A stretch of DNA of 64,000 nucleotides from Paraburkholderia franconis (GTDB lineage Bacteria > Pseudomonadota > Gammaproteobacteria > Burkholderiales > Burkholderiaceae): NCBI RefSeq assembly GCF_009362735.1, contig NZ_WHNP01000015.1:62001-126000 (forward strand), read 5' to 3'. A program made the position numbers and the translations under genes. Position 1 is the stretch's first letter; every line of letters begins with the position of its first letter. The notes under the pieces were generated by a model. That model made no database searches. It had not been told where the DNA came from and saw nothing but the letters and a program-made list of their open reading frames with translations. Of the stretch, positions 1-9,106 are shown piece after piece.

Positions 1-798
1 GTTTTCGACGGTTCTGGGCCCCCCGTCTTCGCGGCCGCCGTGATCAAGACCTTCGAAGAGCATGAGGAAGATCCTGTTCGTCGCGCCTTCTTCTCAATCA
101 CCCGTGACGAAATGAACCACGAAGTGGTCTGCGGCATGATGGTCGAGAAGCTGCTTGGCGGTGTGTCCAGCGCTCTGGATTACGAACCGAAGACCGAACT
201 GGGGCGTCGTCTGAAGCGCAATGTTCATTGGCTTTATCACAACGGCGCGCGTTACTGGAACGGCTACAAGAAGGCGGTGCCCAAATATAGTCTGGCGGTT
301 TTGTTCTCGTCTTTCATGATGGGCGAGATCGCGGCCGCGTCGATCTTCCATCAGATGGCCAATGGCTGCAAGGAAATCCTTTTCAAGGAGGCCTTCCGTA
401 GCATCGGGCGCGACGAAGCGCGTCATATGGCTATTTGCATGACGCTGATGGAACGCGACTACCCGAATCTGCCGCAGGAGGATGCTGCGATCATCACAAA
501 GCAGATCCGGGCCGGCTATCTGTTCCTGTCTGCTGTCCTGTTCGAACCGCCGCCCGAATTCTGGGACTTGCCGTCCGACTTCATAGCAACGCAGCGCGAA
601 TCTGAGGCGATCGCTCGGGCGGCCGGGTTCTTCATTCCGGACTACGAGCAAAAGAAGGAAAACTGGCGCAAGTCGATGCTCAACCTGAAGGGCCTGCTCG
701 ACAAATACGGGATTGCGTTCCCGGCGATTCCGGAAGTGGGCATTCAGGGACAGGAAATCACGGCGATTGATTGGGATGACATCATCCCGGTCTTCTAA
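1..798 (+). CDS. Ferritin-like diiron oxygenase, C-terminal part
   Basis: The reading frame is open to the first base of the window, so the gene starts upstream; a GTG at 40 is internal. About 265 residues are visible. They contain two ExxH metal-binding pairs (EMNH in DEMNHE near the start and EARH in RDEARH) plus an isolated Glu in MMGEIAAA, the ligand pattern of carboxylate-bridged diiron proteins of the ferritin/ribonucleotide-reductase-like superfamily. Such proteins activate O2 for hydroxylation, epoxidation or N-oxygenation and need an electron donor; a matching 2Fe-2S/FAD reductase lies at 6515-7570. The gene is followed after 6 bp by a CoA-enzyme operon, so the substrate is probably a CoA thioester or the acid that becomes one. 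The subfamily (BoxB-like, AurF-like or other) cannot be assigned because the N-terminus is missing. Confidence 0.7.
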   Translation, partial: VFDGSGPPVFAAAVIKTFEEHEEDPVRRAFFSITRDEMNHEVVCGMMVEKLLGGVSSALDYEPKTELGRRLKRNVHWLYHNGARYWNGYKKAVPKYSLAVLFSSFMMGEIAAASIFHQMANGCKEILFKEAFRSIGRDEARHMAICMTLMERDYPNLPQEDAAIITKQIRAGYLFLSAVLFEPPPEFWDLPSDFIATQRESEAIARAAGFFIPDYEQKKENWRKSMLNLKGLLDKYGIAFPAIPEVGIQGQEITAIDWDDIIPVF

Positions 799-804
799 AC
801 AGTC

Positions 805-1932
805 ATGGGCGCGCTTTCCGGATATCGCTTCATCGAAATGGCAGGCCTCGGTCCGGCGCCTTTTTGCGGCATGATGCTCGCCGACATGGGCGCGGAAGTC
901 ATACGTATCACGCGCAAGCCGGGCCACGAAAAGCCGCTGATCGATGAGGCTTCCGACATACTCAATCGAGGTCGCGTCAGTCTGGAACTCAACCTGAAGA
1001 ATGCCCGGGACAAAGAAATCGTTCACGAGCTGATCTGCAAGGCTGATGGCCTGATCGAGGGATATCGTCCCGGCGTGATGGAACGTCTCGGCCTCGGGCC
1101 AAAGGATTGCATGACGCTCAATCCGGGGCTGGTCTTTGGTCGCGTCACGGGCTGGGGGCAGGACGGACCGCTTGCTGGCAGGGTAGGGCATGACATCAAT
1201 TATCTCGGATTGTCGGGTGCCTTATCCGCCATTGGCCGCAAGAATTCCGGTCCTTTGCCGCCACTGAACCTCGTGGCCGACTTCGGTGGCGGTGGGATGC
1301 TCCTTACGGTGGGTATGCTCTCAGCACTGCTCGAAAAGAGGACATCCGGACGCGGCCAGGTTGTCGATGCCGCCATGATCGACGGATGTGCTTTGCAACT
1401 AGCCATGATTCTCAGCTTGAGGAACATGGGCACGTGGCGAAATGAGCGTGAAAGCAACCTGCTCGATGGTGGGGCTCCCTTTTATAGCACTTATGAGTGT
1501 GCCGATGGTCGGTACATGGCCGTTGGCGCGATCGAGCCGGATTTTTACAGGGTTTTTCTCCGCGTTTGCGGAATCGACGACGCTGTGATGCAGGCACAGT
1601 GGCGTCGCGACCTGTGGCCCGTTCAGAAAGAGATCGTCGCCAAGGTGTTTCTGCGCAAGACGCGCGAGTCCTGGACTAGGCTGTTCGAGGAGGCAGATGC
1701 GTGTGTAACACCGGTACTGGAGCTGGATGAGGCGCCTGCACATGAGCACAACCGTGCTCGTGCAACGTATTCGGTGTCCGCCGCCGGAATCTCGCCAGGC
1801 GCCGCGCCGAGGTTCTCGCGGACTGGCTCGCTCGCCGGTGCTCCGGACGACAGTACACCGGAGCGATGCCTGGCTGTGCTTGCCGGCTGGGGTGTGAGTC
1901 AGTCGTCGATTGCGCATCTCGGCGGCTCCTGA
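805..1932 (+). CDS. CaiB/BaiF family CoA-transferase or alpha-methylacyl-CoA racemase-like protein
   Basis: The protein has 375 residues, full length for class III CoA-transferases. The N-terminus (RFIEMAGLGPAPFCGMMLAD, then MGAEVIRI) resembles alpha-methylacyl-CoA racemases more than formyl-CoA transferases, and the expected catalytic-Asp segment is seen in VVDAAMIDG near residue 190. It would either move CoA between acids or epimerise a 2-methylacyl-CoA, which would fit breakdown of a branched side chain. The start is an ATG six bases after the preceding stop, suggesting co-transcription. CoA transfer and racemisation cannot be separated by sequence alone here. Confidence 0.8.
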   Translation: MGALSGYRFIEMAGLGPAPFCGMMLADMGAEVIRITRKPGHEKPLIDEASDILNRGRVSLELNLKNARDKEIVHELICKADGLIEGYRPGVMERLGLGPKDCMTLNPGLVFGRVTGWGQDGPLAGRVGHDINYLGLSGALSAIGRKNSGPLPPLNLVADFGGGGMLLTVGMLSALLEKRTSGRGQVVDAAMIDGCALQLAMILSLRNMGTWRNERESNLLDGGAPFYSTYECADGRYMAVGAIEPDFYRVFLRVCGIDDAVMQAQWRRDLWPVQKEIVAKVFLRKTRESWTRLFEEADACVTPVLELDEAPAHEHNRARATYSVSAAGISPGAAPRFSRTGSLAGAPDDSTPERCLAVLAGWGVSQSSIAHLGGS

Positions 1933-2000
1933 ATCGATGCCAATAAATATCATCGACCGTATGCACGGTCATTTTGGGACATGCTGGTAAGGAGGCGAGA

Positions 2001-2456
2001 TTGTCTTTCTTGACGAAATACTTCGACGAGATTCAAGTCGACGAATCGATGGTTACCCGTGGCCGGACGATCACGGAGTGCGACATTGTGCAATGGTGCG
2101 CACTGACCGGAGACTGGTATGTGTTGCATACCGATGCCCACTACGCCGCGCAGACGCGTTTTGGTCAACGCATCACGCCGGGGCTTCTGGTCCTGGCTTA
2201 CGCGGCAGGCCTGGGTATACCGCCGGACGCCCCGGCAATCATCGCCAACTACGGAACCGACAACCTTCGCTTCACGGCCCCAACCTATATCGGTGACACG
2301 CTTCACCTTGAAGCCCGGGTCCTTTCCACGGAAACAAAACGGGAAAAGCGTGACGGTGTCGTTCGCCTGGCATGGAACATGGTGAATCAGAACGGGATCA
2401 TGGTCATGACAAGCGATCTGCAGATATTGATGGCCTGTAAGGAGATAGCCAATTGA
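2001..2456 (+). CDS. MaoC-like (R)-hydratase/dehydratase
   Basis: The product is a hot-dog fold MaoC/FkbR2-type protein of about 151 residues, with the family layout ending in VRLAWNMVNQNG. It probably hydrates or dehydrates an enoyl-CoA. A TTG at 1974 extends the frame, but the TTG at 2001 is preferred because AAGGAGG sits at 1989-1994, eight bases before it. The stop codon overlaps the TTG start of the next gene (TTGA at 2453-2456), a sign of translational coupling. TTG starts are used by two consecutive genes here. Confidence 0.75.
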   Translation: MSFLTKYFDEIQVDESMVTRGRTITECDIVQWCALTGDWYVLHTDAHYAAQTRFGQRITPGLLVLAYAAGLGIPPDAPAIIANYGTDNLRFTAPTYIGDTLHLEARVLSTETKREKRDGVVRLAWNMVNQNGIMVMTSDLQILMACKEIAN

Positions 2457-3247
2457 CCACTATCGAAAAAGTCGGTGCCCAGAGCGAGTCGATCATCGCT
2501 GTACACGATGCTGGGCTGACCACCATTACCATGAATCGTCCTCGGAAGAAGAACAGCTTGACCATCGAAGGCATGCAGGAGATTGCCGCCGCGGTCAAGG
2601 AGGCTCGCTCCAGCGGTAGCCGCGCCATTCTTATCCGCGGCAGCGGCGGAAGCTTCTGCGCGGGGCGCGATCTTTCAGATGTCGATCCAAAGAACGACGA
2701 CACACTCCATGTCTTGAGAGACCAGATCAATCCAGTGCTGGCCGCCGTTCGTCAGTGCCCAATCCCGACCGTTGCGCAGATCGAAGGCCCGGCGCTGGGA
2801 TTTGGCTTTGGTCTTGCGCTTTCTTGCGACATCGCCTATGTCGCCGAGACGGCCTTGCTCGGAAGCCCGTTTCGGAATATCGGTCTGGTCATGGATTCGG
2901 GCGGGCATTATGAGCTGCGTGAACGCCTCGGCCGTGCGCGGGCGGCTGAGTTGATTTTCACCGGCCGGCTGTTTTCAGGACTGGAAGCAGCTCGGATCGG
3001 CCTGGTTAATCGCGCCGTTGCTGCCCCGGATCTGGAATCCGTCTCTAACAAATTGCTCGCTTCCATCATCAGTGGTCCAACGCAAGCATTCAAGGCAAGC
3101 AAGAAAATCCTCGATGAAGGGCATACCTATGAACAGACGGTCGAGCTTGAAGCGATTGCTCAGGCCGCGCTGATGCACACTCGCGACGCCGCGGAAGGCC
3201 TTCAGGCTTTCCAGGAAAAGCGCAAACCCACCTTCGTTGGTCGCTGA
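2453..3247 (+). CDS. Enoyl-CoA hydratase/isomerase family protein
   Basis: This 264-residue protein has the crotonase fold: an oxyanion-hole segment GGSFCAGRDLSDVD, the second backbone-NH region EGPALGFGFGLALSCD and a PFRNIGLVMDSGG segment like those of PaaG/PaaB-type proteins. It would hydrate, isomerise or hydrolyse a CoA thioester. It starts with TTG at 2453, overlapping the preceding stop, with AAGGAGA upstream. Crotonases of this type can also open rings, so ring cleavage is possible in this operon but unproven. Confidence 0.85.
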   Translation: MTTIEKVGAQSESIIAVHDAGLTTITMNRPRKKNSLTIEGMQEIAAAVKEARSSGSRAILIRGSGGSFCAGRDLSDVDPKNDDTLHVLRDQINPVLAAVRQCPIPTVAQIEGPALGFGFGLALSCDIAYVAETALLGSPFRNIGLVMDSGGHYELRERLGRARAAELIFTGRLFSGLEAARIGLVNRAVAAPDLESVSNKLLASIISGPTQAFKASKKILDEGHTYEQTVELEAIAQAALMHTRDAAEGLQAFQEKRKPTFVGR

Positions 3248-3272
3248 AGCAAGCGGTCGAGGAGATGAAAAG

Positions 3273-4457
3273 ATGACCAATAAGGTCTTCGTCGTCGGCG
3301 TCGGTATGGTGCCGTTCATGAAGCCGAGCGTCGCGCGCCCCTACACCGACATGGGCCCCGGTGCCGTGACGCTTGCCCTGAAAGATGCCGGACTGTCCTA
3401 CGGCGCAATCCAGCAGGCCTACGCCAGCTATGTGTTCGGTGATTCCGCGGCGGGGCAGGCCGTGCTGTACAAGGTCGGGCTGTCCGGCATTCCGATCTTC
3501 AATCTGAACAATTATTGCGCGAGCGGCTCGTCAGCAATATTCCTGGCGCGCCAGGCCATTGAATCGGGCGTGGCCGAATGTGTGTTGGCGGTCGGTTTCG
3601 AGCAAATGCCGCCGGGTGCGCTAAAAAGCAGCTTCACGGATCGACCATCGCCAGTCGCCGCGTTTGCCGATCGGATGCGCTCGATTCAGGGCTACGAGGA
3701 CGGCATTCCACGCGCCGCGCAGTTTTTTGGCGGCGCCGGTCGTGCCTATATGGAGGAATACGGCATAGCACCGGAAACCTTCGCGATGATTGCGGTGAAG
3801 GCCCGTCGCCACGCGGCGCGCAATCCGAATGCGGTCTTCCGGGATGAGGTCACTCTGGAAGAGGTCATGGTTTCACCGACGGTCTTTCATCCAATGACCC
3901 GGCTGCAATGCTGTCCGCCGACGTGCGGTGCTGCCGCCGCCGTCCTTTGCTCTGACGTGTTCGCGAGGAAGCACGGACTTGATATGCGGGTAGTCATCAA
4001 GGCGCAGTCGATGAGGACTGATACGCCGGTCACCTTCGAGTCACACGATATGCGCCATGTGGTCGGCTACGACATGACGGCCTCGTCCGCGAGGGATGTT
4101 TACGAAAAATCCGGCATCGGTCCGGAGGACGTCGACGTTGTTGAACTGCATGACTGCTTCACGGCCAACGAATTGATTACTTACGAAGGCCTGGGGCTGA
4201 CGCCACCAGGTACGGCCGAGAGGTTTATCAGGGACGGCGAGAACACATATGGCGGCCGCTACGTGGTCAACCCATCCGGAGGGTTGCTGTCGAAAGGCCA
4301 TCCGCTTGGAGCGACCGGGTTAGCGCAATGTGTCGAACTCGTGTGGCAACTTCGCGGAGGGGCCGGAGCGCGCCAGGTCGAGGGGGCGCGCACGGCGCTG
4401 CAACATAACCTGGGTCTCGGCGGTGCATGCGTCGTGACCCTGTATCAGTCGGCCTGA
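3273..4457 (+). CDS. SCP2/lipid-transfer type thiolase
   Basis: The protein is a thiolase of about 394 residues. The nucleophilic Cys lies in NNYCASGSSA, a catalytic His in VELHDCFTANEL, and the C-terminal block is KGHPLGATGLAQ. The HDCF and SGGLLSKGHP pattern is that of SCP-x type thiolases, which cleave branched or sterol-side-chain 3-ketoacyl-CoAs, rather than FadA-type enzymes. A longer frame from 3237 overlaps the previous gene; the ATG at 3273 is chosen because GAGGAGATG lies just upstream. This is the probable chain-shortening step of the operon. Confidence 0.85.
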   Translation: MTNKVFVVGVGMVPFMKPSVARPYTDMGPGAVTLALKDAGLSYGAIQQAYASYVFGDSAAGQAVLYKVGLSGIPIFNLNNYCASGSSAIFLARQAIESGVAECVLAVGFEQMPPGALKSSFTDRPSPVAAFADRMRSIQGYEDGIPRAAQFFGGAGRAYMEEYGIAPETFAMIAVKARRHAARNPNAVFRDEVTLEEVMVSPTVFHPMTRLQCCPPTCGAAAAVLCSDVFARKHGLDMRVVIKAQSMRTDTPVTFESHDMRHVVGYDMTASSARDVYEKSGIGPEDVDVVELHDCFTANELITYEGLGLTPPGTAERFIRDGENTYGGRYVVNPSGGLLSKGHPLGATGLAQCVELVWQLRGGAGARQVEGARTALQHNLGLGGACVVTLYQSA

Positions 4458-4473
4458 GAAGACGGGTGACATC

Positions 4474-5088
4474 ATGGTTGAGCATATTTCGCAACCGGCT
4501 ATCTCCGCCAACGAGGAGCACCGTGGCGATAGCGCCGGCCCCACTGTGAAACTCACGCGCGAGCTGCTTCATCGCCGTTCCTTCGATTGTGCGGGCTATC
4601 AGCGCGACGATGGAATGCTGGATATCGAGATCACACTGATTGACAGCAAGCCGGACGATTTTCTGCTGACCCGGGGTACCCGTCTGGGCGGACAGCCGAT
4701 GCACCACATGGCGATGTGGGCGACGGTCGATGCCGACTTCCGGATCGTCGACGTGGTCGTCAACTCGCTTGCGACGCCGTACCCGGGGATTTGCGACACG
4801 ATCGGCGCTTCCTATCGTCAGATTGTCGGACTGAATCTCCTGCATGGTTTTCGCTCAGCTGTCAGCAAATTGTTCGGCGGTATCGCAGGTTGCAGCCATT
4901 TGACCGAAATGCTCTACCTGATCCCGACGTTGGTGATCCAGAGCAGAGCCGAGGAGCGCTGGCAGCGGCGCGACAACGGACAGCGACCGTTCGAAATAGA
5001 TGGCTGCCACGCCCTTAAGGCAAGTGGTGAACTCGTCAAGGAGGTCTACCCGGATTGGTGGAAAAGCCAGAAGACATGCAGTGAGTAG
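4474..5088 (+). CDS. DUF2889 family protein
   Basis: The 204-residue protein matches the pattern I know for DUF2889: a short N-terminal R-R-x-F segment, a DIEITLIDSK strand, the HHMAMWATVDADFRIVDV region and a cysteine-containing block PYPGICDTIG with GCSHLTEML near the end. The biochemical function of the family is unknown; members recur beside CoA ligases and thiolases in catabolic operons, as here. No signal peptide or membrane segment is visible, so it is probably cytoplasmic. Confidence 0.65.
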   Translation: MVEHISQPAISANEEHRGDSAGPTVKLTRELLHRRSFDCAGYQRDDGMLDIEITLIDSKPDDFLLTRGTRLGGQPMHHMAMWATVDADFRIVDVVVNSLATPYPGICDTIGASYRQIVGLNLLHGFRSAVSKLFGGIAGCSHLTEMLYLIPTLVIQSRAEERWQRRDNGQRPFEIDGCHALKASGELVKEVYPDWWKSQKTCSE

Positions 5089-5144
5089 CCACGAACCAAT
5101 CCGGTGGTGACCGTATGCATCACAAGGAATATATGGAGGAGACG

Positions 5145-6479
5145 ATGGATATGAGCGTGCGTAACCATGTTGCCGAAGACTTTGCGAGCCGAGACGAGGT
5201 TCGTGCCATCCAGGCGCGCAAGCTGATCCGCCTGGGTGAAAGGCTTCAACACTCCGAAGTATGGAAGAAACATTTCAGATCGGCTGGCGTGAGCGCTTTG
5301 GACTTGACAGGGCTGGATGTGCTCTCCAACTTCCCGATGCTCGAAAAGATCGATCTGCGAGCGATGTACCCGTTTCCGATGCTGACGGTCGAGCTTGACA
5401 AGGTGATGCGTTTCACGGCCACGTCGGGCACAACGGGCCTTCCGGTCCTGTTCGGCTTCACCGCGAAAGACTGGCGCGAAACGGTCGTTAAGCAACTTTG
5501 CCGAATTTTCCGGACAGTTGGCATCGTGCCGGGTGACCGGGTCTACCAAGGGTATGGCTATGGCCTTTGGGTGGGGGGCTCGTCGATGGACGAGGCGATT
5601 CAAACCTACGGCGCGGTTAACTTTCCGATCGGGCCCGGCCGCAGCGACCTGATGCCAACCTGGATTCGCGACCATGCCTACGATGCGACCACCATGTCGC
5701 CGCTCTGGCTAATGACGCTGATCACGCATGCGCATAAGGTCGGCGTTAATCCCCGGAAGGACTGGAAGCTGCGTGTCGGCCTTTTCGGAGGCCAGTCGGT
5801 CTCGACTGCCTTTCGCGACCAGATGGAAGCGATGATGCCGGATGGTTTCATGGCTCATAACATCTATGGCTCCACGGAGGCCGGAGGCCCGATTGTCGGC
5901 ATCTCGTGCGAGCATTCGCATGCCGCCGACGAGATGCACCTGATCAACGACGATTCGGTCCTCACTGAAATCATCGACCCTGTCAGCTTCCGACCGGTCG
6001 GGCCGGGGGAGGTAGGCGAACTGGTGCTGACGACGCTGGACAAGGAGGCCTCGCCGGTCGTGCGCTGGCGCACGCGCGACCTCGTCCGACTGTCCGACCA
6101 TCCATACGGCTGCCCGTGCGGCCGCCATGGCTTTCCGCTGGTCGGCAGGATCATCGGGCGTTCCGATGACATGATGAAGGTGCGTGGCGTCATGGTCTTC
6201 CCGTCGCAAATCGAGGATGTCATCGCCAGTCAGCACGGCACTGTCAAGGAAGCCTGGCAGGTCTATATCGATTCCCAGGATGGCAGCATGGACCAGATTG
6301 AAGTGGCTTTCGAGCGGGCCAATCAGGCCTCGCTTTGCGCCACCAGCCTCGAAGGGGAACTGAAGAGCCTGCTGCGAGCGCGGCTCGGCCTGACCTGCAC
6401 GGTCAAGTGCTACGAGGAAGGCCAACTGCCGCGATACGAGGGCAAGGCAACCCGGGTCGTCAAGCGTCAGAAGTCCTGA
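5145..6479 (+). CDS. Phenylacetate-CoA ligase (PaaK)-like AMP-forming acyl-CoA ligase
   Basis: This PaaK-type ligase has about 444 residues. It shows the AMP-binding loop TATSGTTGLPVLFGFT, the IYGSTEAGGP motif and a C-terminal GRSDDMMKVRGVMVFPSQIE segment, and contains the CPCGRHGFP cysteine cluster common in this family. It would activate an aromatic or cyclic carboxylate to its CoA thioester with ATP. A longer frame begins at 5115; the ATG at 5145 (or 5151) is preferred because GGAGGAG occupies 5135-5141. A ligase plus diiron oxygenase and reductase in one operon recalls hybrid aerobic pathways such as paa and box. Confidence 0.85.
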   Translation: MDMSVRNHVAEDFASRDEVRAIQARKLIRLGERLQHSEVWKKHFRSAGVSALDLTGLDVLSNFPMLEKIDLRAMYPFPMLTVELDKVMRFTATSGTTGLPVLFGFTAKDWRETVVKQLCRIFRTVGIVPGDRVYQGYGYGLWVGGSSMDEAIQTYGAVNFPIGPGRSDLMPTWIRDHAYDATTMSPLWLMTLITHAHKVGVNPRKDWKLRVGLFGGQSVSTAFRDQMEAMMPDGFMAHNIYGSTEAGGPIVGISCEHSHAADEMHLINDDSVLTEIIDPVSFRPVGPGEVGELVLTTLDKEASPVVRWRTRDLVRLSDHPYGCPCGRHGFPLVGRIIGRSDDMMKVRGVMVFPSQIEDVIASQHGTVKEAWQVYIDSQDGSMDQIEVAFERANQASLCATSLEGELKSLLRARLGLTCTVKCYEEGQLPRYEGKATRVVKRQKS

Positions 6480-6514
6480 CCAGTCCCCGATCGTAGAAAC
6501 GGAGTATTCAACGT

Positions 6515-7570
6515 ATGAAAACGATTCGCCTTCATCCTGCCGGCCACGAGGTCAAGTGCGGCGCCGGCGAGACTGTATTGATGGCGCTGGAGAACGCGGG
6601 TTATGCGTTGCCCAACAACTGCCGTGCGGGTGCTTGTGGAGACTGCAAGGTCAAGGTTCTGTCGGGGCGGTTCGACCAGGGCATCGTGCTCGATATGGCC
6701 TTGTCCCAGGAAGACAGGAAGCAGGGCTTCGGTCTGATGTGCATGGCCAAGCCTTTGTCCGATGAGCTTGTACTCGAATGGGGTAGTGAGCAAGCCAAAC
6801 TGAATCTGTTTCCGCCACAAACCAACCAGATTTATGTCGTGACCGATCGTATTCGGCGCACTGGGCGTATTGTCGAACTTCGACTACGTCCGCTCGGCCC
6901 CCCGATGCGCTATTGGCCGGGGCAGTACGTCCTGTTGGGGGACCCCGAGGGGAGGATTCCTCCGCGCTGCTATTCTTTGGCCAGCGCCCCAAAACCGGAT
7001 GGGGAGCTGACCTTGCAAATTACGCGTGTCGAAGACGGCAAGGCGAGCAGTTGGGCGCACGATCAATTGAGGGTAGGGGAGTCAGTTTCAGTATCCGGAC
7101 CCTATGGAACGTTTATTGGTGACTCATCGGTCGAGACTCCTGTCCTGTGCATTGCGGCCGGCTCCGGCTTGGCACCGATTCTGTCGCTGGCCGACGCGGC
7201 TCTCCGGCGCGGATTTCGCCAGCCTGTCACGCTGATGTTCTCTGCAAGGACCCTTGACGATCTCTACGAGAGCGGTTTGTTCGAATACTGGACCAAGAAG
7301 TATGTCAATTTCCGTTACATACCCACGCTGACTCGAGACACCCACGGCGGTTTGACTGGACGGATTCCAGACGTTCTGCCGAAGCAATTCAAAGACCTTT
7401 CCAATTACAGCGTCTTTATTGCAGGCAGCCCGACGTTCGTCGACGCATGTGCATTGGCTGCAAAACGCTTGGGGGCCAGCGAACGCTTCATCTACACGGA
7501 GGGCTATTATGCTCAGGTCCACGCTTGCGCCCCGGCATCCGTCGTGTCTCAAACGACAGTCGCCGCATAG
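6515..7570 (+). CDS. 2Fe-2S ferredoxin/FAD/NAD(P)H oxidoreductase (oxygenase reductase)
   Basis: The 351-residue protein has an N-terminal plant-type ferredoxin domain with cluster cysteines C36, C41, C44 and C76 (NNCRAGACGDC, then LMCMAKP), followed by a ferredoxin-NADP reductase module with the FAD motif PPRCYSLASAP and the nucleotide-binding loop CIAAGSGLAPIL. This order matches electron-donor components of soluble diiron monooxygenases and BenC-like reductases. Its likely partner is the diiron protein at the left edge. Start is ATG at 6515 with AACGGAG upstream. Confidence 0.85.
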   Translation: MKTIRLHPAGHEVKCGAGETVLMALENAGYALPNNCRAGACGDCKVKVLSGRFDQGIVLDMALSQEDRKQGFGLMCMAKPLSDELVLEWGSEQAKLNLFPPQTNQIYVVTDRIRRTGRIVELRLRPLGPPMRYWPGQYVLLGDPEGRIPPRCYSLASAPKPDGELTLQITRVEDGKASSWAHDQLRVGESVSVSGPYGTFIGDSSVETPVLCIAAGSGLAPILSLADAALRRGFRQPVTLMFSARTLDDLYESGLFEYWTKKYVNFRYIPTLTRDTHGGLTGRIPDVLPKQFKDLSNYSVFIAGSPTFVDACALAAKRLGASERFIYTEGYYAQVHACAPASVVSQTTVAA

Positions 7571-7610
7571 GAGTGCGGTATAGAAGTGTTCTTTTACGGA
7601 AGGAAATCAA

Positions 7611-8654
7611 ATGAAAGCAATCGTCGTCAGGGAGCCGGGCGGGGTAGAGGTCATGAAAGTGGAGCAGGTTCCCGATCCAGTGGCCCGCGAGCGAGAGGTC
7701 GTCATCCAGATTGAGTCGTGCGGAATCTGCTTTCACGACATCGCGGTGCGCAATGGTACCTTGCGCCGTGGAGTGAAGATGCCATGCATTCCGGGCCATG
7801 AAATTAGCGGGACCGTGGTTGAGGTGGGTAAGGGTGTTACAAACTATCAATCTGGCGATCGCGTTGCTACGTCCCAGCGCTATCACATTTGTGGTGAATG
7901 CCGACACTGCCGCAGCGAGCATGAGGCGCTATGCGCGGAGAACAAATTTCTTGGCGACTGGGGCATGGTTGGAGGTTATGCGGAGTATGTAGCCGTCGCA
8001 AGCAACACGATTGCACGGATACCAGAGTCGGTGTCATTCGATTGGGCTGCAGTAGCTGCGTGCCCTGTCGGGACTGCTCTGAACGGGATACGCGACGTGG
8101 GTTGCGTAAGGCTGGGAGAGTCGGTGCTGATTACCGGTGCTGGAGGTGGGCTGGGATTGCAGGCGATTCAGATTGCACGTATGGCCGGCGCATTTGTGAT
8201 TGCGCAAACGACCTCACCGCACAAAGTCCCGTTGCTCCAGGCGGCGGGGGCACATGAGATCGTGCTGCATGAACGAGGACAGGACTTTTCAGGCGAAGTG
8301 AAGCGCTTGACCTCCGGAAAAGGTGTCGACGTCGTGGTAGACAACGTGGGTAGCCCATTATTTGAATCGATGCGAAAAAGTTTATCGGACGGCGGGCGCT
8401 GGGTCATGATCGGCCAGGTTACTGGAGAATTCGTACCATTCAATCCGGCGCAGCTCTTCCTGCGCAACCAGTCCATGTTATCCGTGACAAGCAGTTCGAG
8501 AAATCATCTCGATGACGCTTTGGTGTTGATGGATCATGGATTCGTCAAGCCGGTTATCAGTGAAGTATTGTCATTGGACGACGCGGCATTGGGGCATTCG
8601 CTCGTGGAGTCAGGACGAGCCGCAGGGCGAGTGGTTTTGCAGCCGAAGCGATGA
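7611..8654 (+). CDS. Zinc-dependent alcohol dehydrogenase (MDR family)
   Basis: The 347-residue protein has a GroES-like catalytic domain with zinc ligands in SCGICFHD and PGHEISGTV, four structural-zinc cysteines in CGECRHCRSEHEALC, and a Rossmann motif GAGGGLGLQAI. It would oxidise an alcohol or reduce an aldehyde with NAD(P). It starts 40 bp after the reductase with GAAGGAAATCAA before the ATG, and is the last gene of the operon. The substrate is unknown. Confidence 0.85.
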   Translation: MKAIVVREPGGVEVMKVEQVPDPVAREREVVIQIESCGICFHDIAVRNGTLRRGVKMPCIPGHEISGTVVEVGKGVTNYQSGDRVATSQRYHICGECRHCRSEHEALCAENKFLGDWGMVGGYAEYVAVASNTIARIPESVSFDWAAVAACPVGTALNGIRDVGCVRLGESVLITGAGGGLGLQAIQIARMAGAFVIAQTTSPHKVPLLQAAGAHEIVLHERGQDFSGEVKRLTSGKGVDVVVDNVGSPLFESMRKSLSDGGRWVMIGQVTGEFVPFNPAQLFLRNQSMLSVTSSSRNHLDDALVLMDHGFVKPVISEVLSLDDAALGHSLVESGRAAGRVVLQPKR

Positions 8655-8794
8655 GTCGATGATGCTCGGAGAGTTTTGCCGCGAGCGACTTCCGTTTGAA
8701 CCGCCTGCATGAGTACAGTGCATGAGGCTGCCTACCCGCTGCTGCTCGCCGAGGTAGGCGCCGATGAATTGCGCAAGGTCTACACGCCTAACGT

Positions 8795-8959
8795 GGGGTA
8801 ATCGTGGCGCAAAATCTGGCGGTGATAGTTTGCAAAACCGCTTGCAGCAAGGCGCACCGACCTCGCGTTTTTGCGCAGTCGACGGATTTGTAAGTCATTT
8901 AGCAATCGGCGCTTTTCGGAAGAAACCGCCGGATTTTTCACCATTCGAACGATTACCCC
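8795..8959. repeat. MITE-like element, left copy
   Basis: This is a 165-bp non-coding element whose ends are imperfect inverted repeats, beginning GGGGTAATCG and ending CGATTACCCC. It matches the reverse complement of 14308-14478 almost throughout; for example GATAGTTTGCAAAACCGC here corresponds to GATAGTTTGCGAAACCGC in the reverse complement there. It carries no gene. The surrounding 8655-9106 interval holds nothing else I can support. Confidence 0.75.
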
Positions 8960-9106
8960 GTGAAGGCCGGTTCGAACGGCATGATTTATTTCGGCTCACG
9001 CTCATTCATCGACGAGCTGCTCGCGATGACGCGCGCGGCCAGCGACCGATAACGGTTGCGCGACCGTTGCGCGTTGCCGCGCGGGCAGCGCCCGAGCGCG
9101 CCGCCG

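Noticed and set aside
94..1191. 365-codon minus-strand frame over the diiron oxygenase and CaiB genes
   Set aside because: It is antisense to two genes with clear motifs and its product shows no family features.
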